A stretch of DNA of 11,866 nt, from assembly GCA_937975715.1 (NCBI GenBank), contig CALJUA010000160.1:1-11866 (forward strand), read 5' to 3'. The notes beneath the pieces were generated by a model. That model did no database searches, was not told the origin of the DNA, and was given only the letters and a program-made list of their open reading frames with translations. Origin of the DNA: an uncultured Candidatus Planktophila sp. GTDB taxonomy: Bacteria > Actinomycetota > Actinomycetes > Nanopelagicales > Nanopelagicaceae. Both the position numbers and the translations under genes were made by a program. Of this stretch, positions 1 to 4,847 are shown in pieces; position 1 is the first letter of the stretch; every line of letters begins with the position of its first letter.

Positions 1-488
1 ATATCGAAATTTGCAGCAAGTCTGCTGAGTAAATCTGCAAGGGCTGCTTGTTCATTCTTATTCAAATCAGTTAATAAAGTTCGCTCGTTCTCAATCAAAT
101 GATCAAGGGCTGCATCAACTTTCTTCATTCCCAGTGCAGTAAGCGAAACCAATGAGCCTCGTCCATCGCTGGGATCCGGTTGACGCGTAATGAGTTTGAG
201 CTCTTCTAGACGATCTAGGCGATTTGTCATGGTGCCGCTAGAGACCATTGTTTCTTGCATCAATTGACTTGGAGACAACGTGTGTGGCGTGCCTGCGCGA
301 CGCAGAGCAGCAAGCACATCGAAACCCCATGTTTCTAGGTCGGCAAATGCATCTCTGCGAGCCAAATCGAGATGGCGCGAGATTCGAGTGATGCGACTCA
401 GGATTGCTAAAGGGGAGAGATCAGCATCGGGACGTTCGCGCTTCCATGCGGCGATAAGTCTGTCGACCTCGTCGCGGTTATTCTCCAT
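1..488 (-). CDS. MarR-family transcriptional regulator, C-terminus outside the window
   Basis: Read on the minus strand from an ATG at 488, the frame is open to the window edge, giving 162 whole codons. The protein begins MENNRDEVDRLIAAWKRERP. An N-terminal helical part (about residues 1-60) is followed by a winged helix-turn-helix: a recognition-helix-like stretch SSGTMTNRLDRLEE (83-96), then LKLITRQPDPSDGRGSLVSLT (about 97-117), the typical MarR wing with its D-x-R-type turn. The last visible part is the long dimerisation helix. MarR proteins are dimeric DNA-binding repressors or activators that often respond to small phenolic or oxidative ligands. The ligand and targets here cannot be told. 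It is divergent from the tRNA-Gln/glmU side. No Shine-Dalgarno is visible before the ATG and there is no upstream in-frame ATG nearby, so a short or leaderless mRNA is possible. In M. tuberculosis a TetR gene holds the comparable place beside glmU. Confidence 0.88.
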   Translation of the reverse strand, partial: MENNRDEVDRLIAAWKRERPDADLSPLAILSRITRISRHLDLARRDAFADLETWGFDVLAALRRAGTPHTLSPSQLMQETMVSSGTMTNRLDRLEELKLITRQPDPSDGRGSLVSLTALGMKKVDAALDHLIENERTLLTDLNKNEQAALADLLSRLAANFD

Positions 489-529
489 GCGGGCAAGGCT
501 ATATGAATCAATCTTTAATGGCCCTCAGT

Positions 530-559
530 TTGGAAAGTCAGGCGGTGATAAGGGAGAAT
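530..559 (+). promoter_or_regulatory. Candidate promoter of tRNA-Gln
   Basis: TTGGAA (530-535) resembles a -35 box. GAGAAT (554-559), 18 bases further on, resembles a -10 box (4 of 6 matches to TATAAT). Transcription would then start about 6-7 bases downstream, practically at the tRNA 5' end (566). This is a pattern match only. The region also lies just upstream of the divergent MarR gene, which must have its own promoter here. Confidence 0.35.
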
Positions 560-565
560 ATAGGT

Positions 566-637
566 TCCGCCATTGTGTAGTGGCTAGCACATGGGCCTTT
601 GAAGCCCAGGGTCCAGGATCGATACCTGGTGGCGGAG
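566..637 (+). tRNA. tRNA-Gln (anticodon UUG)
   Basis: A full cloverleaf can be drawn. The acceptor stem is TCCGCCA (566-572) with TGGCGGA (630-636), all seven pairs Watson-Crick. The D stem is GTG/CAC plus a T-G pair (575-578 with 587-590). The anticodon stem is TGGGC/GCCCA (592-596, 604-608) around the loop CTTTGAA, placing anticodon TTG at 599-601, which decodes CAA (and CAG by wobble). The T stem is CCAGG/CCTGG (613-617, 625-629). The discriminator is G637. The next bases are CAA, so the CCA end is not encoded and must be added by tRNA nucleotidyltransferase. The T loop is ATCGATA, with A at position 54 instead of the usual T. A tRNA-Gln just before glmU is a recurrent actinobacterial arrangement, and no terminator is evident between the two. 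Confidence 0.95.
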
Positions 638-709
638 CAAAACATTGCCCGCCAATCGAAGAGGCGGAGCCATATCCGCAAAATAAGGCAGAGCAAGTAG
701 ACTGCCACC

Positions 710-2137
710 ATGAGCCTTGAAACCGTAGTCATTCTTGCTGCGGGCGAAGGTACGCGAATGAAATCGCAGAGACCCAAGGTCCTCCACGAAATCGCAGGTC
801 GATCACTTCTCGGTCACGTTTTGGCCGCCGTAGAAACTCTCACACCAAAGCATGTGCGCGTTGTCGTAGGTTCAGGTCGCGAGAAGGTCGAAGAACACAT
901 TGCGGCAATCGCACCGAAGGTCACCACAGTTTTCCAAGAACACCGCGGAGGAACAGGCCATGCGGCACAGTTGGCGCTCGCTGACCTCAAGCCATCGGGC
1001 ACAATTTTGATCTTGGCCGGCGATACTCCGATGTTGACCGGTGAATCCCTGGCGCAGCTTCTCGAAGGCCACCACGCAGGCGGTTTTACCGCCTCTGTTC
1101 TGACGGCAGAACACCCAGATCCAACTGGCTATGGCCGCATCATCCGTGGCGATGACGACTCTCTCGTGCGCATAGTTGAAGAGAAAGATGCCGACGAATT
1201 TGAAAAGGCAATCGAAGAAATCAACTCGGGTGTCTATGCATTTGATGCAGTAAAGCTTGCCGGTGCTATTGGAAAGCTTCGCAATGACAATGCTCAAGGC
1301 GAGCTCTATCTCACTGATGTTATTGAAATCCTTCGCAACGAAGGCGGCAAGATTGCAGCTGTCTGTATTGAAGATTTCACTGAAACTCTCGGTGTCAATG
1401 ACCGAGTACAGCTTGCAGAGGCTGCAGCTCTTCTGCGCGATCGCATCAACGAAAAGCTGATGCGCAGCGGCGTCACCATCGTTGATCCAGCATCAACATG
1501 GGTGGATGCAACCTCAACAATTTCTCAAGATGTCACACTGCTTCCAGGAACTGCAATCAGTGGCGAATCAACTATCGGTGCCGGTGCGATTATTGGCCCA
1601 CGTACAACGCTTGTTGATTGCACCGTTGCAAATGGCGCAGAGATTAAAGAGTCTTATGCGACCTCTGCAGTCATCGGCGAGAACGCATCAGTTGGTCCAT
1701 TTACATTCTTACGCGCCGGAACAAACCTGGCAGCCAACACCCGTGCAGGTGCTTTCGTTGAAATGAAGAATGCAACTGTCGGCGAAGGCTCTAAGGTTCC
1801 ACATCTTTCCTATGTTGGAGATGCTTCAATCGGTGAAGGCTCCAATATCGGAGCTGCAACAATCTTCGTTAATTACGACGGTGTCGAAAAGCATCACACT
1901 ACTGTCGGCGATCATGTTCGTATTGGCAGTGACAGCATGCTTGTCGCACCCGTCACCATTGGCGATGGCGCATATACGGCTGCAGGTTCAGTGATTACTG
2001 AAGATGTTCCAGCCGGTGCCATGGGTGTTGGTCGTGCGAAACAGCGGAATGTAATAGGTTGGGTCCTGCGTAAGCGCCCAGGCACCAAGTCAGCTGAAGC
2101 AGCAGCTTCAGCTCCAAGCAACGACCAGGAAGGCTGA
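710..2137 (+). CDS. glmU: Bifunctional UDP-N-acetylglucosamine pyrophosphorylase / glucosamine-1-phosphate N-acetyltransferase
   Basis: This cytoplasmic enzyme acetylates glucosamine-1-phosphate with acetyl-CoA and then joins the product to UTP, making UDP-GlcNAc for peptidoglycan and other envelope glycans. The 475-residue protein has an N-terminal Rossmann-type uridyltransferase domain (about 1-230) with the signature LAAGEGTRMKS (9-19) and the metal-binding GDTPML (104-109, Asp105). The C-terminal left-handed beta-helix (about 255-455) shows hexapeptide repeats, the catalytic histidine in VPHLSYVGD (His365, matching E. coli His363) and NYDG (388-391). A short Ala/Ser-rich tail follows, so it is slightly longer than the E. 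coli enzyme (456). The ATG at 710 gives the canonical N-terminus (MSLETVVILAAG) although no strong Shine-Dalgarno precedes it. prs starts five bases after its stop, which implies cotranscription. Confidence 0.97.
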   Translation: MSLETVVILAAGEGTRMKSQRPKVLHEIAGRSLLGHVLAAVETLTPKHVRVVVGSGREKVEEHIAAIAPKVTTVFQEHRGGTGHAAQLALADLKPSGTILILAGDTPMLTGESLAQLLEGHHAGGFTASVLTAEHPDPTGYGRIIRGDDDSLVRIVEEKDADEFEKAIEEINSGVYAFDAVKLAGAIGKLRNDNAQGELYLTDVIEILRNEGGKIAAVCIEDFTETLGVNDRVQLAEAAALLRDRINEKLMRSGVTIVDPASTWVDATSTISQDVTLLPGTAISGESTIGAGAIIGPRTTLVDCTVANGAEIKESYATSAVIGENASVGPFTFLRAGTNLAANTRAGAFVEMKNATVGEGSKVPHLSYVGDASIGEGSNIGAATIFVNYDGVEKHHTTVGDHVRIGSDSMLVAPVTIGDGAYTAAGSVITEDVPAGAMGVGRAKQRNVIGWVLRKRPGTKSAEAAASAPSNDQEG

Positions 2138-2142
2138 TACTC

Positions 2143-3123
2143 GTGAGCGAAATCCGTTTATCGTCAGAGAAGAAACTCCGTCTATTTTCTGGCCGCGGAT
2201 TCCCAGAGCTATCACAAGCTGTCGCTGAAGAACTCGGTATTCCACTTACCCCAACATCTGCTTATGACTTTGCCAATGGCGAAATATTTGTCCGCTTTGA
2301 AGAATCAGTTCGTGGTTGCGACGCTTTTGTAATTCAGTCGCATGCAGAGCCGATTAATAAGCAGATCATGGAACAGCTGATCATGGTCGACGCACTCAAG
2401 CGCGCATCTGCAAAGCGCATCACCGTTGTTACACCTTTCTATGGCTATGCACGTCAAGATAAGAAGTCACGTGGTCGCGAGCCAATCACAGCTCGCTTGA
2501 TGGCTGATCTCTTTAAAACAGCTGGCGCAGACCGTTTGATGGTTGTCGACCTGCACACATCACAGATTCAAGGATTCTTCGATGGTCCAGTTGACCACTT
2601 GTTCGCACTTCCAATGCTCGCCGATTACGTAGGCAGCAAAGTCGATCGCAATTCGCTGACAATCGTCTCTCCAGATTCAGGACGCGTCCGCGTAGCAGAG
2701 CGCTGGTCAGAACTTCTCGGTGGATGCCCAATCGCATTTATTCACAAGACTCGTGACCCACTTGTTCCTAACGAAGCAGTTGTGGGCAAGGTAGTTGGCG
2801 AGGTCGAAGGCCGCACATGCGTTGTTATCGATGACATGATCGATACAGCAGGCACCATCACTAAGGCCGTAGATGCACTCTTTGAAGCAGGTGCTCGCGA
2901 TGTCATCGTGGCAGCAACTCACGCCGTCTTCTCAGGTCCAGCAGTAGAGCGCCTCAAGGCCTCTCGCGCAGTAGAGGTAGTGGTTACAGACTCACTTCCA
3001 TTGTCTGATGATCAGAAGTTCGACAAATTGACTGTTATCTCAATCGCTCCGCTTCTCGCTCGTGCGATTCGTGAAGTATTTGAAGATGGCTCAGTCACGA
3101 GCCTCTTCGACGGCCACAGCTAA
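2143..3123 (+). CDS. prs: Ribose-phosphate pyrophosphokinase (PRPP synthetase)
   Basis: It makes 5-phosphoribosyl-1-pyrophosphate and AMP from ribose-5-phosphate and ATP, feeding purine, pyrimidine, histidine, tryptophan and NAD synthesis. The 326-residue length fits class I enzymes. Visible motifs are FANGEI near residue 45, the flexible catalytic loop with PFYGYARQDKKSRGRE (from Pro98), DLHTSQIQGFF (from Asp136, with the metal/ATP-binding His138), and the PRPP-binding loop VVIDDMIDTAGT (227-238). The start is GTG at 2143, supported by AGGAAGG (2127-2133) inside the end of glmU. The five-base gap suggests translational coupling to glmU. In M. tuberculosis a lipoprotein gene (lpqT) lies between prs and rplY; here that space is a short non-coding gap holding two hairpins. 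Confidence 0.97.
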   Translation: MSEIRLSSEKKLRLFSGRGFPELSQAVAEELGIPLTPTSAYDFANGEIFVRFEESVRGCDAFVIQSHAEPINKQIMEQLIMVDALKRASAKRITVVTPFYGYARQDKKSRGREPITARLMADLFKTAGADRLMVVDLHTSQIQGFFDGPVDHLFALPMLADYVGSKVDRNSLTIVSPDSGRVRVAERWSELLGGCPIAFIHKTRDPLVPNEAVVGKVVGEVEGRTCVVIDDMIDTAGTITKAVDALFEAGARDVIVAATHAVFSGPAVERLKASRAVEVVVTDSLPLSDDQKFDKLTVISIAPLLARAIREVFEDGSVTSLFDGHS

Positions 3124-3153
3124 GCGGTAAATCTTCGCGATTTGGTGGATTCG

Positions 3154-3190
3154 CCCTCGCCCACATAAACTTCAATCATTCTGGCGAGGG
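3154..3190 (+). terminator. Inverted repeat after prs, possible terminator without a strong U-tract
   Basis: CCCTCGCC (3154-3161) pairs perfectly with GGCGAGGG (3183-3190) across a 21-base loop, 31 bases after the prs stop. Only TTT follows, so it lacks a proper U-tract. It could be a weak terminator, an mRNA 3' stabiliser or the first element of the rplY leader. The position after prs and the GC-rich perfect arms are what is seen; the function is inferred. Confidence 0.4.
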
Positions 3191-3225
3191 TTTCAATCGA
3201 AACCGTTATCGACGGCAAGGTATCT

Positions 3226-3260
3226 AACTCCTGTCAGAGTCACTACGACAGGAGTTTTTT
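3226..3260 (+). terminator. Terminator-shaped hairpin whose 3' arm carries the rplY Shine-Dalgarno
   Basis: AACTCCTGTC (3226-3235) pairs without mismatch with GACAGGAGTT (3247-3256) around an 11-base loop, and a run of six T ends at 3260. This is the classical intrinsic-terminator form, yet the rplY ATG begins at 3262. The AGGAG in the 3' arm (3250-3254) is the only good Shine-Dalgarno for rplY, spaced seven bases from the ATG. The same sequence can therefore stop transcription arriving from prs or hide the rplY ribosome-binding site. A TATCTA hexamer (3221-3226) just upstream could be the -10 of a local promoter whose transcript would begin inside the hairpin and leave the site free. That promoter is speculative. 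Confidence 0.65.
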
Positions 3261-3261
3261 C

Positions 3262-3873
3262 ATGGCAGAAGTATCAATCAACGGCACATCACGTACCGAA
3301 TTCGGTAAGGGTGCATCACGTCGCGCACGTCGCGATGGCCAGGTTCCAGCAGTGATCTACGGTCACGGTGCGGCACCTGTTCACATCACACTTCCAGCTC
3401 GCGAGCTTGGCAACGCTCTCAAGGAGTCAAACGTTCTTCTTAACATCACATTCGATGGCAAGACAGAGCTCACACTTCCAAAGTCAGTTGTAAAGAATCC
3501 ACTCAAGCAGAACCTCGAGCACATCGACCTCGTACTTGTACGCCGCGGTGAGAAGGTAACTGTTCATGTGCCAGTTCACACTGAAGGTAAGCACGATCCA
3601 GACGGAATCCTCGAGCACGTTCATAACACAATTGAAGTTGAAGCAGAAGCAACTGCAATTCCTAAGTTCCTCGTTCTTAACATTGAAGGAATGGCAGCAG
3701 GTACATCAAAGGTTGCAGCAGATGTAGTTCTTCCAGCAGGTGTCACACTCGTTATCGATCCAACTGCAACTGTTGTACACCTCTCAGAGCGTCGCGCAGC
3801 AGCGGCAACAGATGAGGCAGCAGCAGCTCCAGCAGCAGATGCAGCAGCACCTGCAGCTCCAGCAGCTGAGTAA
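3262..3873 (+). CDS. rplY: 50S ribosomal protein L25, CTC/TL5-type long form
   Basis: L25/CTC binds 5S rRNA in the large ribosomal subunit. The N-terminal L25 domain (about 1-92) begins MAEVSINGTSRTEFGKGASR and contains GQVPAVIYGHG (27-37), typical of the 5S-binding fold. The C-terminal beta domain of the long form follows (about 100-175). Residues 179-203 are a low-complexity tail of Ala, Pro and acidic residues. At 203 residues it matches the CTC form rather than the 94-residue E. coli L25. The ATG is preceded by AGGAG at good spacing, inside a hairpin. It ends with tandem TAA stops (3871-3876). Codon use is strongly selected: all ten lysines are AAG, whereas the next gene favours AAA. This fits a highly expressed ribosomal protein. 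Confidence 0.95.
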   Translation: MAEVSINGTSRTEFGKGASRRARRDGQVPAVIYGHGAAPVHITLPARELGNALKESNVLLNITFDGKTELTLPKSVVKNPLKQNLEHIDLVLVRRGEKVTVHVPVHTEGKHDPDGILEHVHNTIEVEAEATAIPKFLVLNIEGMAAGTSKVAADVVLPAGVTLVIDPTATVVHLSERRAAAATDEAAAAPAADAAAPAAPAAE

Positions 3874-3898
3874 TAACTAGTTCAGAGTCTGACTCGTT

Positions 3899-4471
3899 AT
3901 GACGTGGTTGGTAGTAGGTCTCGGTAATCCCGGCGATCAATATGCTGCCACCCGTCATAACGTAGGTCAGATGGTTATCGATGAATTAGCAAAACGTCAC
4001 AACGTAAAATTCTCTACACATAAATCTCGCACCTCAATTGCAGCCTACAAATTAGGTTTCGGAGTCGATGCGCACTCAGTAATTCTCGCTAAATCTCTCG
4101 GCTACATGAACGAGACTGGCGGACCCATTAAAGCTCTTGCACAGTTCTACTCTGTCGATGTCTCACAGATAATTGTTCTACACGATGAACTCGATATTGA
4201 TTTCGCTGCGATTCGCACAAAACAGGGTGGTGGCGATAATGGCCACAACGGTTTGAAATCAATGACTTCAGCATTTACTGCAAACTATTTTCGAATCCGT
4301 TTAGGTATCGGCCGACCTATGGGCCAACAAGATCCAGCGGATTTCGTTTTGAAGCAATTTAGCCAACCAGAGAAGAAAGAGCTGCCGCTCTTCTTGGACC
4401 GCGGTGCTGATGTTGTTGAGTCACTCATCGAAAAGGGACTTGATTTCACTCAGAGCAAATTCAATTCTTAA
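3899..4471 (+). CDS. pth: Peptidyl-tRNA hydrolase
   Basis: It cleaves the ester bond of peptidyl-tRNAs that drop off the ribosome, recycling tRNA; the enzyme is cytoplasmic and usually essential. The 190-residue protein carries the family signatures VGLGNPG (6-12, with Asn10), TRHNVG (18-23, catalytic His20), LGYMNETGG in the middle, HDELD (95-99, Asp96 matching E. coli Asp93) and GGGDNGHNGLKS. Length and motif spacing are normal and nothing is missing. It starts 25 bases after the rplY stop with only a weak purine stretch upstream, so it probably depends on rplY transcription. The rplY-pth pairing is a widespread bacterial arrangement. Downstream at 4480-4489 is the perfect palindrome TGACTAGTCA; no clear intrinsic terminator follows. 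Confidence 0.96.
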   Translation: MTWLVVGLGNPGDQYAATRHNVGQMVIDELAKRHNVKFSTHKSRTSIAAYKLGFGVDAHSVILAKSLGYMNETGGPIKALAQFYSVDVSQIIVLHDELDIDFAAIRTKQGGGDNGHNGLKSMTSAFTANYFRIRLGIGRPMGQQDPADFVLKQFSQPEKKELPLFLDRGADVVESLIEKGLDFTQSKFNS

Positions 4472-4522
4472 TCAATCTCTGACTAGTCATCACCCCAAAT
4501 AGCATTTAAATCACCCCATCTC

Positions 4523-4587
4523 TTGGTGGTAACTCTCAAAGCATTCTATAAGGTTGACTTAAAGGGATATCACTATGTGTTTATAAC
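4523..4587 (+). promoter_or_regulatory. Candidate promoter region for the small membrane gene
   Basis: This AT-rich gap between pth and the small gene holds several promoter-like elements. TTGGTG (4523-4528) is followed after 18 bases by TATAAG (4547-4552). A better -35-like TTGACT (4554-4559) and a better -10-like TATAAC (4582-4587) are 22 bases apart, too far to form a standard pair. The imperfect dyad from GTGT (4577-4580) to CAC (4595-4597) could be an operator. Which element works cannot be decided by eye. Confidence 0.3.
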
Positions 4588-4630
4588 TTTTATACACGTA
4601 CTCTGAAAATATATTTCATTCCTTGAGTAA

Positions 4631-4641
4631 AAGGAGAGGAG
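4631..4641 (+). promoter_or_regulatory. Shine-Dalgarno that sets the GTG start of the small membrane gene
   Basis: AAGGAGAGGAG contains two overlapping anti-16S matches, the second ending five bases before GTG 4647. It argues for that start over the upstream in-frame TTG at 4623, which would place the ribosome-binding site inside the coding region. Confidence 0.75.
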
Positions 4642-4646
4642 AGAAC

Positions 4647-4847
4647 GTGCACATTCCAACACTGGTATTTGCAGTGGTCGTCACTCTTTTTCTGATTGGA
4701 ATTATTGTCTCAGCTGTTCGCATCAATGTTATGGCCGAGCTCGAGGAGTCAGAATCAACTCCCTCAATTAATCCCGCGATGGGATTTTGGGATTTATCAG
4801 CCGGTGTTGCGGAGTCCAGTGGCGACGCCATTGATGGTCAGAAGTAG
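4647..4847 (+). CDS. Small single-pass membrane protein of unknown function (66 aa)
   Basis: I do not recognise a family. From GTG 4647 the product is 66 residues. Residues 1-5 are short and polar-to-neutral; residues 6-24 are a strongly hydrophobic stretch (LVFAVVVTLFLIGIIVSAV) that must be a membrane helix or uncleaved signal anchor. An Arg follows, then an acidic stretch (AELEESES) and a soluble tail with one Trp, FWDLS. There is no lipobox and no catalytic motif. A double Shine-Dalgarno and a plausible promoter region support expression. The last 17 codons including the stop (4797-4847) overlap the 3' end of ppc on the opposite strand in exact codon register. It could be a small regulator or an accessory subunit of a membrane complex, but nothing in the sequence identifies a partner. 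It could also be a lineage-specific orphan. Confidence 0.65.
   Translation: MHIPTLVFAVVVTLFLIGIIVSAVRINVMAELEESESTPSINPAMGFWDLSAGVAESSGDAIDGQK

Noticed and set aside
649..667. CCGCC/GGCGG stem between tRNA-Gln and glmU, considered as a tRNA terminator
   Set aside because: Only five pairs with a nine-base loop and no T-run; cotranscription of tRNA and glmU seems at least as likely.
280..720. 146-codon plus-strand open frame covering the MarR gene start and the tRNA
   Set aside because: It is antisense to a clear MarR coding region and runs through the tRNA-Gln gene; its arginine/serine-rich product has no family features.
872..1297. 141-codon minus-strand open frame inside glmU
   Set aside because: It lies wholly within a convincing glmU reading frame and shows no Shine-Dalgarno or recognisable domain.
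3785..3870. Repetitive gca-rich stretch, considered as a DNA repeat array
   Set aside because: It is the alanine-rich coding tail of rplY written with one favoured codon, not a separate repeat element.
4480..4489. TGACTAGTCA palindrome after pth
   Set aside because: It is a perfect 10-base dyad but too short to form a hairpin and not obviously linked to a promoter; noted only as a possible operator or chance.
4770..4786. AATCCC/GGGATT hairpin followed by TT, considered as a terminator for pth
   Set aside because: It lies inside the small membrane gene's coding region, has only six pairs and no real T-run (interrupted by GGG), so a chance dyad is more likely.
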